A stretch of DNA of 64,000 nucleotides, taken from contig JAIYCS010000051.1 of the NCBI GenBank assembly GCA_027487895.1, positions 1 to 64,000 on the forward strand. Reading direction: 5' to 3'. Positions 28,524-38,768 of the stretch are shown piece by piece (positions within the stretch are counted from its first letter, which is position 1; each line of letters opens with the position of its first letter). Source of the stretch: Sediminibacterium sp. (GTDB lineage Bacteria > Bacteroidota > Bacteroidia > Chitinophagales > Chitinophagaceae). Position numbers and translations under genes: made by a program. The notes beneath the pieces are model-generated. The model was not told the origin of the DNA. It was given only the letters and a program-made list of their open reading frames with translations, and ran no database searches.

Positions 28524-29270
28524 ATGAGAATACTATATATCCTTGTTTTATCTTTTATCGTTGGCACAGCTGCCGCACAAGTTAATTTCATTAATGCTGG
28601 GTCTATTACCTACGAGCGCCGTATTAGCCAGTTTGCTGCACTTATTAATGCAGAAGCTCAAGAAAATATATGGATGGAAGAGCTTAAAAAGCAGTTTCCA
28701 AAAGTGGTAGCAGATAATTATACACTTCAATTTAATAGTAAAGAAAGTTTTTATTTTCTGTCCAAAGAAAATCCGGACAACAAGTACATTAACATGATTT
28801 TTAAGCCTACCGAAACAAATTATGTGCACCAAAAGCATGAATCAGGAACGGTTACAAATGCAGCGAGTGTTTTTGAAACTGTTTATTTAGTAAGTGACAG
28901 TCTTGCAAAATATGAATGGAAAATTACCGGGGAGGTTAGAGATATCGCAGGTTTTGAATGTAAAAAAGCAGTTACTAAAATTTGTGACTCAGTGGTGGTA
29001 GTGGCTTTTTACACCGATCAAATTCCGGTGCAAGCAGGTCCCGAAAATTTTAATGGTTTACCAGGTATGATACTTGGCATTGCAGTGCCCCGTTTAGGTA
29101 CCACCATTTTCGCTACGAGTTTATCAGTTCAAGCAGCACCAACTTATACAGTGCCTAAATTAAGTAAGCCAGTAAAGACAACCTACAAACAATTAGATGC
29201 CGACCTTGTAAAAACTACCAAAGACTGGGGTAAAGAAGCGGCCGCTATTTTGTGGTTCTTAAAGCTTTAA
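28524..29270 (+). CDS. GLPGLI family protein
   Basis: Signal peptide and FNGLPGMILGI hallmark; ITYERRI near the N-terminus. Confidence 0.88.
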   Translation: MRILYILVLSFIVGTAAAQVNFINAGSITYERRISQFAALINAEAQENIWMEELKKQFPKVVADNYTLQFNSKESFYFLSKENPDNKYINMIFKPTETNYVHQKHESGTVTNAASVFETVYLVSDSLAKYEWKITGEVRDIAGFECKKAVTKICDSVVVVAFYTDQIPVQAGPENFNGLPGMILGIAVPRLGTTIFATSLSVQAAPTYTVPKLSKPVKTTYKQLDADLVKTTKDWGKEAAAILWFLKL

Positions 29271-29277
29271 TAAACGT

Positions 29278-30627
29278 TTAACCTAGGCCGCCTTTGCCTC
29301 TATAGAGTTTAATAGGTTTGTCTAGCGTCACTTTTAATACAGTAATATACTTGTCTAAGGTAGTTGCTGGAACATCTATGTAAACAAGCCCCGGTACTGG
29401 ACTCCACGAAATTTTTCCTACAATTTTTGATTTTAATGTTGTGCCGCTTCCTAGTACTTCTATCGATTTGATTTTATTGTCTAGGCCCTTTACCATCACT
29501 GGGCCACTTGTTTTACCATGTAAAAACAAATAGAGGGTAGTAGAGTCTTTAGATAAAGTAGTAGGGCCATAAAAATGACCTTGTGGAATACCTCCAATGG
29601 TGTTAAATATTGCACTGCCATTTCTTTTATTCCATGCACCTAATTCCTTTAAAATATTTACTTGCTCGTCCGGTATGGTGCCATCTGGTTTTGGGCCAAT
29701 ATCTAATAATAAATTACCGCCATTTGAAACAGCATCAACAAAAATTGAAATGACTTCGTAAGGTGTTTTCCAGTTGGTATCTGATTTTCTATAACCCCAA
29801 TTATCGTTGGTTGTCATACAAAGCTCCCACCATTTAAAACTAGGTCTAGTAACAGGAAAATTTTGTTCGGGTGTTTCATAGTCGCCATAGCCTTGTAAAC
29901 GGCCGTTGATAATGGTGCCTGGATTTTTTGCTAATAAGTTTGTTCTCACTTTGCTGCTTTCCCACTCTTCGGCACTATGCTCCCAATCGCCATCAAACCA
30001 CCATAAATCCGGATTGAATTTTGTAGATAGTTCTGTTAATTGATTTTGAAAAAATCCTTGGAATCTTTTCCAACGCTCGGGTTCATTGGCTACTTTATAC
30101 CTACTGCTATCTTTTAAAAATCCAGGATAATCAGGATGGCTCCAATCTATCAAAGAAAAATAAGCCCCCACTTTAATATTATTTTTACGCAGAGCATTAA
30201 CGAGTGGATCAATCAAATCTTTTTTTGCAGGCGTATTTCTGATAACATCATAATGTTTTTCTTTAGTATCCCATAGAGCAACACCATCGTGGTGTTTGGT
30301 GGTGATAACAGTGTAACGGGCTCCAGCTTCTTTAAATAAATTGGCCCAAGCAGTAGGATCATATTTGCTAGCCGTAAAGCCACTTAACTGACTCATGTAT
30401 GCGGGCCAGGTTACTTGTTTGTTGTGAAAACTCCAGCTTTCTGAAACGTCATTCACTGCATAGATACCATAGTGAATAAAAATACCAAGTTTTGCATCTT
30501 CAAACCAACCCATTTTTTGCGCAATACTATCTTGATTAATTTTGCTTTGCGCATTTGTAGGTGATGTCAATGTGGTAAAAAGTAATACCGCAATAAAAGC
30601 TACAGTGATTTTTAAAAAACGTTTCAT
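29278..30627 (-). CDS. Alpha-L-fucosidase, GH29
   Basis: GWFEDAKLGIFIHYGIYAV; TTKHHDGVALWDTK; WWFDGDWE; NGGNLLLDIGPKPDG. Confidence 0.95.
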   Translation of the reverse strand: MKRFLKITVAFIAVLLFTTLTSPTNAQSKINQDSIAQKMGWFEDAKLGIFIHYGIYAVNDVSESWSFHNKQVTWPAYMSQLSGFTASKYDPTAWANLFKEAGARYTVITTKHHDGVALWDTKEKHYDVIRNTPAKKDLIDPLVNALRKNNIKVGAYFSLIDWSHPDYPGFLKDSSRYKVANEPERWKRFQGFFQNQLTELSTKFNPDLWWFDGDWEHSAEEWESSKVRTNLLAKNPGTIINGRLQGYGDYETPEQNFPVTRPSFKWWELCMTTNDNWGYRKSDTNWKTPYEVISIFVDAVSNGGNLLLDIGPKPDGTIPDEQVNILKELGAWNKRNGSAIFNTIGGIPQGHFYGPTTLSKDSTTLYLFLHGKTSGPVMVKGLDNKIKSIEVLGSGTTLKSKIVGKISWSPVPGLVYIDVPATTLDKYITVLKVTLDKPIKLYRGKGGLG

Positions 30628-30771
30628 AGAAGATTGTTTATGGTATTAAAAATCGACTATTTTTAATCGCTAGCGCACTTTATTTGAAAAAATATTTTTA
30701 TCTTATTGTCTGATATTGAATGTGAATCTATTTGAATTTTTCCTGCTATTATTTTAACCCAATCTAGTTGT

Positions 30772-33042
30772 ATGCGCCTTTATCGTGTTGTTTATACATC
30801 CTTGTTTTTGTTTATTGTAAGTAGCTTATCTGCCCAATTGCAAAAAAGTAACCTTCAATTTTCTAGTTTACCTACTAGGTGGGACGAGTCATTGCCCCTT
30901 GGTAATGGTATGCTTGGTGCCATGGTTTGGCAAAAAGAAAATCACTTGCGTTTTTCGTTGGACTGTGCAGCACTTTGGGATGAGCGCCCAATGAAAGATT
31001 TGCACCGCAACGAATTTAGTTTTAAATGGGTAGAAGAGCAGTATCAAAAAAACAATTATGCAGCCGTACAAAAACTTTTTGATGAACCTTACGATAGAGA
31101 ACCGGCACCTAGTAAAATTCCTGGCGCGGCTTTAGAATTTGATACCCGCAATTTAGGTACCGTTACGAGTGCGCAATTAGATATTTCAAAAGCACTGTGT
31201 ATCGTTAAATGGCAATCGGGCGCTGAGCTACAAACTTTTGTTGACGCCACCGGGCAGCTTGGTTGGTTTTCGTTTTCAAATATCTCAGATAGTGTTGCAC
31301 TACAATTAATAGCACCAGCCTATGGTGGTAAAGCAAGTGCTGGTGGCGATGTGGTAGGTGGTGATGACCTTTCTAGGCTTGGTTATGTGCAAGGGACTGT
31401 AACGCGCACACCACATGAAATGGTTTATAAGCAAATGGGTTGGGGTGGTTTTTATTACACGGTTAAAGTAAAGTGGTGGTATACGAATAAAAATACACTC
31501 ACAGGGGTTTGGACCATCATTGCAAAAGGAGATACTTCAAAAGCATATCAAAATGCAAATGCCAATTCATATGCTGTTCAGTTATTTGCGCATGGTAAAT
31601 GGTGGAAAAATTACTGGTCTAAATCTAGTATTCAAGTGCCAGATACCCTACTTAATAAGCAGTGGTATCTAGAGCAGTATAAATTTGGATCCACTTCTCG
31701 TAAAGGTGCACCGCCCATTTCTTTGCAAGCTATTTGGACCGCCGATAATGGAAGGCTTCCACCTTGGAAAGGTGATTTTCACCACGATTTAAATACCCAA
31801 ATGAGTTACTGGCCAGGTTATACGGCCAATCACTTGGAAGAATCTAGTGTGTTTACCGATTATTTAGACGCGCATAAAAATAATTACCAGCGCTACACCG
31901 AATTGTATTTTAAAACAAAGGGATTGAATGTGCCGGGTGTTACAACGCTAGAAGGAACTGAAATGGGTGGATGGATACAATACGCTTTATCACCTACGGT
32001 AAGTGCATGGTTGTCGCAACATTTTTATTGGCAGTGGAAATATAGCATGGACAATCATTTTTTAACCACAAAAGCATATCCATGGTTTGCAGGAGTAGCA
32101 ACCTATCTAGAAAGCATTACGCGTTTAGATGCATCCGGTATTAGAGTACTTCCATTAAGTTCAAGCCCAGAAATTCATGACAATAGTAAGGATGCATGGT
32201 TTATAACGAATACCAATTACGATTTGTCATTGATGAAATATGTTTTTGAAAAAGCCGCAGAAATAGCCACCGTTTTAGGTAAGAAACAGGAAGCGCTTCA
32301 TTACAAAAAAATTCGAGGAGAGTTTGAGCCTTTTATAGTTTCTACAAAAAGTGAATTGATGTTTGCAAAAGATCATGCGTATACTAGTTCGCACCGTCAC
32401 TTTTCACATACTATGGCAATTTTCCCGCTTGGCTTGTACCAGTGGAAAAACGCGTCCGATAAACCTGTAATGAAGGCTACCATTGATTTATTAGATAAGG
32501 TAGGGCCATCCAATTGGTGTGGTTATTCGTATGCATGGCTTGGTAATTTAAAAGCGCGTATAGCTGATGGTGAAGGTGCGCAAAAAGCACTTCAAATATT
32601 TGCAAAAGCATTTTGTGCAGGTAATAGTTTTCATTTAAATGGAGATCAAACCAAAGAAGGCTATTCTAGTTTTACCTACCGTCCATTTACCCTCGAAGGA
32701 AATTTTGCATTTGCATCTGGCGTTCAGGAAATGCTAGTGCAATCGTATCAGGGATTTGTTGAAATATTTCCTGCCATACCTGTGGCTTGGACATCTGTTT
32801 CATTTAATCAGTTAAGAACAGAGGGCGCTTTTTTAGTGAGCGCTTCTAAGCAAAATGGACAGGTAAAGACCGTAACAATTAAGGCAGAAAAAGACGGAAT
32901 ATTGCGGTTGAAAAATCCATTTGGTGCCCATGCTAAATACAATGTTACTTTAATGGGCGCCGTTCAAAAAAATAGTGAGGAGGAAGGCATGCTTTGGTTT
33001 GATTGTAAAAAAGGAGCAACCATTAACATGCGCTTACCATAA
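30772..33042 (+). CDS. Glycoside hydrolase, GH95-like (alpha-L-fucosidase/galactosidase family)
   Basis: ESLPLGNGMLGAMVWQ; LQAIWTADNGRLPPWKGDFHHDLNTQMSYWPGYTANHLEES. Confidence 0.82.
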   Translation: MRLYRVVYTSLFLFIVSSLSAQLQKSNLQFSSLPTRWDESLPLGNGMLGAMVWQKENHLRFSLDCAALWDERPMKDLHRNEFSFKWVEEQYQKNNYAAVQKLFDEPYDREPAPSKIPGAALEFDTRNLGTVTSAQLDISKALCIVKWQSGAELQTFVDATGQLGWFSFSNISDSVALQLIAPAYGGKASAGGDVVGGDDLSRLGYVQGTVTRTPHEMVYKQMGWGGFYYTVKVKWWYTNKNTLTGVWTIIAKGDTSKAYQNANANSYAVQLFAHGKWWKNYWSKSSIQVPDTLLNKQWYLEQYKFGSTSRKGAPPISLQAIWTADNGRLPPWKGDFHHDLNTQMSYWPGYTANHLEESSVFTDYLDAHKNNYQRYTELYFKTKGLNVPGVTTLEGTEMGGWIQYALSPTVSAWLSQHFYWQWKYSMDNHFLTTKAYPWFAGVATYLESITRLDASGIRVLPLSSSPEIHDNSKDAWFITNTNYDLSLMKYVFEKAAEIATVLGKKQEALHYKKIRGEFEPFIVSTKSELMFAKDHAYTSSHRHFSHTMAIFPLGLYQWKNASDKPVMKATIDLLDKVGPSNWCGYSYAWLGNLKARIADGEGAQKALQIFAKAFCAGNSFHLNGDQTKEGYSSFTYRPFTLEGNFAFASGVQEMLVQSYQGFVEIFPAIPVAWTSVSFNQLRTEGAFLVSASKQNGQVKTVTIKAEKDGILRLKNPFGAHAKYNVTLMGAVQKNSEEEGMLWFDCKKGATINMRLP

Positions 33043-33057
33043 TCCTGAAATGCTATT

Positions 33058-33092
33058 AATAATAAAGGCTCCCAACGGGAGCCTTTATTATT
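33058..33092. terminator. Bidirectional intrinsic terminator
   Basis: AATAATAAAGGCTCCC-AAC-GGGAGCCTTTATTATT, 16-bp perfect stem. Confidence 0.9.
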
Positions 33093-33096
33093 TTGG

Positions 33097-33178
33097 TGCG
33101 GATGGAGGGGGTCGAACCCACACGCCTCGCGGCGCTAGATCCTAAGTCTAGTGCGTCTGCCAATTTCGCCACATCCGC
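33097..33178 (-). tRNA. tRNA-Leu (TAG)
   Basis: Minus strand GCGGATG...CATCCGC acceptor, anticodon stem CTAGA/TCTAG around CTTAGGA, long variable arm, GGTTCGACCCC T-arm. Confidence 0.9.
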
Positions 33179-33271
33179 ATCCGAAGCCCAGCAAATTTTG
33201 TAGTTTGCTGGGCTGCAAAAGTAGGGTTTCTATTGATTTATAGGTAGGGTTTACCGTATTTTTTTTCTGGA

Positions 33272-34570
33272 CTAGCTTTCTCTTCTAGATCTGCCAGCTG
33301 GGGCCGTTGAATAACGCCTAGGGTCCCCACCTCTAAAAGAGCGTCTTTCCCCGCTATTATTGCCGTTTCTGCGGTCTCTAAAGCCTCCGCCACCCTTTAC
33401 AGAGCCTGAATTTTGCTTAGACGCTTTTTCCTCGGCAAATGTGAGCACCCAGGGGTGATCCTTAACTTCTGGTATGCTTTGGGCAATTAGTTTTTGGATG
33501 TCTTTTAGGTAGGCTTTTTCTTCTCCATCGCAAAAAGAGATGGCAATTCCGGATGCCCCTGCTCTTCCAGTACGGCCAATTCGGTGTACGTATGTTTCGG
33601 CGATATTGGGGAGTTCGTAATTGAAAACGTGCGATAATTGATCCACGTCAATACCTCTTGCGGCAATATCGGTAGCTACCAGTATTCTTAAAGCGCCGGT
33701 TTTAAAATCGGTCAATGCTTTTTGTCTGGCATTTTGAGATTTATTACCATGGATAGCTGCCGCTTTTTCACCTAGTTTTAAAAGCTCTTTTACCACTTTG
33801 TCGGCACCGTGTTTTGTTCTTGTAAATACAAGGGCGGTTTTAATACCGGCATCTTGTAATAAATGTGCGAGTAGTAATTTTTTATTACCCTTGTCTACAT
33901 AATATACCGACTGTTCAATTTTTTCGGCAGTAGAAGATACCGGCGTAATTTCTACTTTAACAGGATTGTTTAAAATACTGTTTGCTAGCTGTCCAATTTC
34001 TGGAGGCATGGTAGCAGAGAAAAATAGGGTTTGTCTTTTAGCAGGAAGTTTTGCAATTACTTTTTTTACGTCATGGATAAAACCCATGTCTAGCATGCGG
34101 TCTGCCTCGTCTAGTACAAATATTTCGAGCTGGTTTAATTTAATATAACCCTGTTGCATTAAGTCTAATAACCTGCCGGGTGTTGCGATTAAAATGTCAA
34201 CGCCACGTCTTAACATAGAAACTTGAGGTACTTGTGAAACCCCACCAAAAATAACGCTATGGCTAAGGCCAGTTTTTTTACCATACGCTCCAAAGCTTTC
34301 ATCAATTTGAATCGCTAACTCACGGGTTGGTGTAAGAATTAAAGATTTAATGCCGTTATGACTACTTTTTTTATTGTATAATAATTGTAAAATAGGGATG
34401 GCAAAAGCGGCTGTTTTACCGGTACCTGTTTGTGCGCAACCGAGTAAATCTTTTCCTTCTAATAAAACGGGGATAGACTGCTCTTGAATAGGGGTAGGGT
34501 TCGTGTACCCTTCTGCTTTAACGGCCTCTAAAATAGGCTCAATTAAGTTTAATTGTTCGAATGATAACAT
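33272..34570 (-). CDS. DEAD-box RNA helicase (RhlE/DeaD type)
   Basis: [51 protein letters not shown]. Confidence 0.95.
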   Translation of the reverse strand: MLSFEQLNLIEPILEAVKAEGYTNPTPIQEQSIPVLLEGKDLLGCAQTGTGKTAAFAIPILQLLYNKKSSHNGIKSLILTPTRELAIQIDESFGAYGKKTGLSHSVIFGGVSQVPQVSMLRRGVDILIATPGRLLDLMQQGYIKLNQLEIFVLDEADRMLDMGFIHDVKKVIAKLPAKRQTLFFSATMPPEIGQLANSILNNPVKVEITPVSSTAEKIEQSVYYVDKGNKKLLLAHLLQDAGIKTALVFTRTKHGADKVVKELLKLGEKAAAIHGNKSQNARQKALTDFKTGALRILVATDIAARGIDVDQLSHVFNYELPNIAETYVHRIGRTGRAGASGIAISFCDGEEKAYLKDIQKLIAQSIPEVKDHPWVLTFAEEKASKQNSGSVKGGGGFRDRRNGNNSGERRSFRGGDPRRYSTAPAGRSRRES

Positions 34571-34699
34571 AGTATTATTTAATTATAAAAACACGGGGCA
34601 TTGGCCGGGTGCTATACAAACTTTCTGTTAAGGACTTGAATTACTTTGTCACTGAAGTGTGATCTAGTCTGATAGGGAGAGAACGTATATGAATAATAC

Positions 34700-34707
34700 A
34701 AAGGTAC
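34700..34707 (-). promoter_or_regulatory. Candidate -7 element TACCTTTG upstream of the DEAD-box helicase
   Basis: Minus strand TACCTTTG; start codon about 130 nt downstream. Confidence 0.4.
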
Positions 34708-34762
34708 GTAAAATAAAATTAGTGCGTTTTTTGGGTGTTACGAATGCAGTATAAATGCCTGA

Positions 34763-35254
34763 TTAGTGCTTTATAAGTGCAACTATCGCTTCTAAATAAA
34801 CCTTGTCTGTATCGTCAAACTGATCGAGCATATCACTATCTACATCGAGGACGCCCACTACTTTACCGTTATTAAAAAGGGGGACTACAATTTCAGATTT
34901 TGAAGCGCTACTGCATGCAATATGTCCTGGAAATTTTTCTACGTCTGGAACAATTATAGTTTCCTCTTTTGCCCAACTTGTTCCGCAAACGCCCCTGCCT
35001 TTTGCAATTCTAGTGCAGGCAACGGGTCCTTGAAAGGGTCCTAAAACGAGTTCGTCCACTCCTTTGGTTTTGTTTGGTTTTACCATATAAAATCCAACCC
35101 AAAACCAGCCAAATTGTTCTTTGAGGGCAGCTGCAATATTGGCCAGGTTGGCGGTAAGATCCGGCTCTCCATCAATCAGTGCTTTTATTTGCGCTGTAAT
35201 AGAAATGTATTTTTCTTGTTTGCTGCCGCTAACAATAGTTAGGTCTTCTGCCAT
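34763..35254 (-). CDS. GAF-domain free methionine-(R)-sulfoxide reductase
   Basis: FGWFWVGFYMV; VACTRIAKGRGVCGTSWAKEETIIVPDVEKFPGHIACSSASKSEIVVPL with conserved cysteines. Confidence 0.93.
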   Translation of the reverse strand: MAEDLTIVSGSKQEKYISITAQIKALIDGEPDLTANLANIAAALKEQFGWFWVGFYMVKPNKTKGVDELVLGPFQGPVACTRIAKGRGVCGTSWAKEETIIVPDVEKFPGHIACSSASKSEIVVPLFNNGKVVGVLDVDSDMLDQFDDTDKVYLEAIVALIKH

Positions 35255-36738
35255 ACAAATAGTTTTTGTAATTCACTTTTTTCGATGCGTGCAACAAATA
35301 AAAGATAACCAATTAATAATGCCGCACCGCTAATCGTTTGCCACCAAAAATCTAACACAAAAATACAAACCCCTTTATGTAGTAAAAATACCAGCACTGC
35401 AATTATTAAATAGGCTGTTATTTTTTTTGCAGGATAAGGAACTGGATATACTTTTTGTCCCCAGTTGTAACTTATGAGCATCATGGTGCCATAACAAAAA
35501 AACGTAGCCCAAGCACTTGCAATAAATCCATAATATGGGATAAAAATAAAATTAAGTACAATGGTAATGGCGGTTCCAATAAGGGTGATATAAGAACCTG
35601 CTGTTGTTTTATTACTTAGTTTAAACCAAATACTGAGGTTGTAATAAATGCCTAAAAATATATTAGCGAGTAATAAAATAGGAACAATGCCAATGGCAGA
35701 GCGGTAAGCAGGCCCAATTAAATAAGACCATATCGGTAAAAATAACGACACCACTAAAAACATAACGCTCAGTACAAGTACAAAAAACTTAAGCACGCGT
35801 GCGTATATTTTTTGTGGCTCTTGACCGGCTGATTGCTTAAAAAAGAAGGGTTCGGCGCCCATTCTAAAAGCTTGTACAAATAAGGTAATTAAAATAGAAA
35901 GTTTGTAGCAAGCATTGTAAATACCTACTTGTTCGTTTTTAAAAACATCTGAACCGGGTAGCCACGCTTTTAACATAAGCCTGTCAAAAGTTTCGTTGAT
36001 GATGCCGCCAAATCCTACAATTAATAAGGGAAGTGCATATACCATCATTTCTTTCCAAAGCTTGGTATCAAACGTAAGGCGCACGCTCAAAATTTCTTTA
36101 CTCAATAAAAGAAGTGTAATAACACTTTGAATTAAGTTAGCAAGTACTACATAGACAATTGGGTTGGTAGAAAAACTAAAAAAGTTTCCGGTCCAACTAT
36201 TTGGATTTGCCGCTAATGTGCGTGGGCAATAATTGATAAAAAACCAAGTAAGCAAAAGGTTTACAAAAATGCCTGCAATATTTACAAATGCATATTTAAT
36301 GGGGCGCTCTTCTTGACGAAGCTTTGCAAATGGAATTTTATTAAGTGTGTCTATTGCAATAATCCCAATAGTAATAATTGCAATTTGTGGAATATCAGCA
36401 AATCCAATCATTGCACTAAAAGGAACTCTAAAAATCCATAAAAGACTAGATAGTAAAAGGGTACTGATAACAATTGAAAAAAAGCTCGTACTATAAATTG
36501 TTTTTTTATAGGCTTCTATGGCAGAAAATCTAAAGTAGGCCGTTTCAAAACCATAGGTAAATAATATACTCAAAACAGGAATGGCAGAGTAGAGCAAACT
36601 TTGTCTACCAAAATCGGCGGGGGTTACATATTCCGAATAGGTTAAAAGCGGCACTAGTAAATAACCAATAAAACGGGCAGCAATGGAACTAACTCCATAC
36701 CACAGTGTTTGACCCGCTAATTTTTTAATACCGCTCAA
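35239..36738 (-). CDS. Polysaccharide biosynthesis protein / oligosaccharide flippase
   Basis: Polytopic protein; KKLAGQTLWYGVSSIAARFIGYLLVPLLTY flippase-type N-terminus. Confidence 0.85.
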   Translation of the reverse strand: MSGIKKLAGQTLWYGVSSIAARFIGYLLVPLLTYSEYVTPADFGRQSLLYSAIPVLSILFTYGFETAYFRFSAIEAYKKTIYSTSFFSIVISTLLLSSLLWIFRVPFSAMIGFADIPQIAIITIGIIAIDTLNKIPFAKLRQEERPIKYAFVNIAGIFVNLLLTWFFINYCPRTLAANPNSWTGNFFSFSTNPIVYVVLANLIQSVITLLLLSKEILSVRLTFDTKLWKEMMVYALPLLIVGFGGIINETFDRLMLKAWLPGSDVFKNEQVGIYNACYKLSILITLFVQAFRMGAEPFFFKQSAGQEPQKIYARVLKFFVLVLSVMFLVVSLFLPIWSYLIGPAYRSAIGIVPILLLANIFLGIYYNLSIWFKLSNKTTAGSYITLIGTAITIVLNFIFIPYYGFIASAWATFFCYGTMMLISYNWGQKVYPVPYPAKKITAYLIIAVLVFLLHKGVCIFVLDFWWQTISGAALLIGYLLFVARIEKSELQKLFVWQKT

Positions 36739-36778
36739 TGATTTCTTGTTTTGCTGCTGCTAAAGTAACAAAACCCTT

Positions 36779-37825
36779 TTACTGATGCGCGTGATTGGCC
36801 ATTTTATTATTGATTACCGCTTGCCCTGGTAAAAAAGCAGGGTTTGTTAATGCGCTAGAATCTGTGAGGGTATTTAAAAAAGCAGTCAGCTGGCCAATTT
36901 CGAAATTAGAAAGGGCTATTTGGCCCGAAGACCTATAATGGTTAAGTACATCTAGTAGTGAATAATAGCGGCCGTCATGCCCATAGGGGAAGGTAATGGC
37001 TACATTTCGGAGGCTGGGTACTTTAAATTTGAGTGAATCGGCGCTGTTACCGGTAAACCGCGCGCGTCCATTGTCTTTTAATTGAGGGTCTCTGGTGATG
37101 GCCGTGTTTTGATAACTATAATTGGTAAAAAGTGGCGGGGTATGACAAGACACACATTTTGTTTCGAATATTTCATACCCTAATTTTTCTGGTAAAATAA
37201 AAGAAGCTTCGCCGCGCATAACTTTATCATACTTACTATTAGATGATACCAACGAAAGTTGAAATTGACTTAACGCCCTAGTGATTTGATCCATGTTAAT
37301 TTTTGAAGGACCAAAAGCCGCAGTAAACATTTTCTTATAACTCGGGTTGGTATTTACATGCTTTAATAAAGCTGGAATATTGGTGTCCATTTCATCTGTA
37401 GAGTGCATGGGTAAAAGCGCCTGCTCCTCTAGGCTAGCAGCTCTACCGTCATACATCAGTTCCTTTTGCCATGCAACATTAAAAAGGCTAGGCGCATTGC
37501 GGGTAGTGAGGTTGTTAACGCCATGGCTAAGGGGGTGATCATAAGTGGCAAAAGCGGCGGATGGTTCGTGACAGGTGGCGCAGCTAACGGTGTTATCGCT
37601 ACTGAGTGCTGGGTCGTAAAATAATTTTTTACCTAATGCAATACCTTCTTTTGTAAGTGGATTTCCACTAAAATTGTAAGCGGGTGCTGGCCAACACTTG
37701 GGGCTTGTAAAGCTTACTGGGATTGGTTTGTACGAAAAAATATGCGTTGCGCTGATGCATAGTGCAGCAAAAGAAAAAATTGTAATTTTTGTTGCCACTG
37801 AAATTTTCATACACTTAAATAGATA
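36779..37825 (-). CDS. Di-heme cytochrome c peroxidase family protein
   Basis: CATCHEPSAAFATYDHPLSHG and CVSCHTPPLFTN heme motifs; signal peptide. Start refined to Met 37825. Confidence 0.92.
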   Translation of the reverse strand, partial: YLFKCMKISVATKITIFSFAALCISATHIFSYKPIPVSFTSPKCWPAPAYNFSGNPLTKEGIALGKKLFYDPALSSDNTVSCATCHEPSAAFATYDHPLSHGVNNLTTRNAPSLFNVAWQKELMYDGRAASLEEQALLPMHSTDEMDTNIPALLKHVNTNPSYKKMFTAAFGPSKINMDQITRALSQFQLSLVSSNSKYDKVMRGEASFILPEKLGYEIFETKCVSCHTPPLFTNYSYQNTAITRDPQLKDNGRARFTGNSADSLKFKVPSLRNVAITFPYGHDGRYYSLLDVLNHYRSSGQIALSNFEIGQLTAFLNTLTDSSALTNPAFLPGQAVINNKMANHAHQ

Positions 37826-37890
37826 CAGGATAAAGGTACAAACGTCTTTATTAATATCTTCATGCAAGAAACAATTAAGTAAACCTTATC

Positions 37891-38343
37891 ATGAGAGTTG
37901 TTATTCAGCGCGTATTGGAAGCATCGGTGGTGGTAGATGAAAAAGTGGTAGGCTCCATACAAAACGGGCTACTAGTGCTACTAGGTATCGAAGACGCAGA
38001 TACAGAGGAGGATATACATTGGCTTAGTAATAAAATTGTAGGACTTAGGCTTTTTGATGACCAAGATGGCGTTATGAATTTGTCCGTTAAAGATATAGGA
38101 GGCGACATTTTACTCATTAGCCAGTTTACATTAATGGCGAGTACCAAAAAAGGGAACAGACCTTCTTATATTAAAGCGTCTAAACCTCCCATCGCAGTAC
38201 CTTTGTATGAACTAATGATTGCTACCTTAAGTAATGATTTAGGTAAAGCGGTGCAAACCGGTATTTTTGGTGCTGATATGAAAGTGAGCCTTATTAATAA
38301 CGGACCTGTTACTATTACCATCGACTCTAAAAACAAAGAATAA
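37891..38343 (+). CDS. dtd: D-aminoacyl-tRNA deacylase
   Basis: MRVVIQRVLEASVVVDEKVVGSI; LISQFTLMASTKKGNRPSYIKAS; TGIFGADMKVSLINNGPVTI. Confidence 0.95.
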   Translation: MRVVIQRVLEASVVVDEKVVGSIQNGLLVLLGIEDADTEEDIHWLSNKIVGLRLFDDQDGVMNLSVKDIGGDILLISQFTLMASTKKGNRPSYIKASKPPIAVPLYELMIATLSNDLGKAVQTGIFGADMKVSLINNGPVTITIDSKNKE

Positions 38344-38669
38344 TGACAATTGAAAAAGCACAACAAGACGTAGACGCCTGGATACAAACAGTGGGTGTTA
38401 GATATTTTAATGAGCTTACCAATATGGGCATACTCATGGAAGAAGTGGGAGAGCTGAGTAGACTACTCGTGCGCAAATATGGCGAACAATCTTTTAAAGC
38501 TGGCGAGTCTGACAAAGATATTGCAGATGAAATGGCCGATGTGTTGTGGGTGCTTATTTGCCTTGCCAATCAAACCGGCGTTGATCTTACTAAAGCCCTT
38601 GAAAAAAACTTTGATAAGAAAAATAATAGGGATGCTACAAGGCATCTTAATAACGACAAATTAAAATAA
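38343..38669 (+). CDS. MazG-like nucleotide pyrophosphohydrolase
   Basis: LMEEVGELSRLLVRKYGE...DIADEMADVLWVLICLAN (EExxE/ExxD pattern). Confidence 0.88.
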   Translation: MTIEKAQQDVDAWIQTVGVRYFNELTNMGILMEEVGELSRLLVRKYGEQSFKAGESDKDIADEMADVLWVLICLANQTGVDLTKALEKNFDKKNNRDATRHLNNDKLK

Positions 38670-38714
38670 TGCGCGCGCTATTAAAGTGGCACTGCATATG
38701 TATTACAAAGTAAT

Positions 38715-38749
38715 AAAAAAAAGGCGCGCTTGAAAAGCGCGCCTTTTTT
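38715..38749. terminator. Bidirectional intrinsic terminator
   Basis: AAAAAGGCGCGCTT-GAAA-AGCGCGCCTTTTT between convergent genes. Confidence 0.9.
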
Positions 38750-38768
38750 AATCGAGTAAACTCAAATA

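Noticed and set aside
17097-33042. Canonical polysaccharide utilisation locus
   Set aside because: No SusD and the barrel protein is not SusC-like in context; described instead as separate carbohydrate operons.
33185-33214. Hairpin AGCCCAGCAAA/TTTGCTGGGCT between DEAD helicase and tRNA-Leu as a terminator
   Set aside because: Stem is real but has no U-tract on either strand; role unclear, so not called as a terminator.
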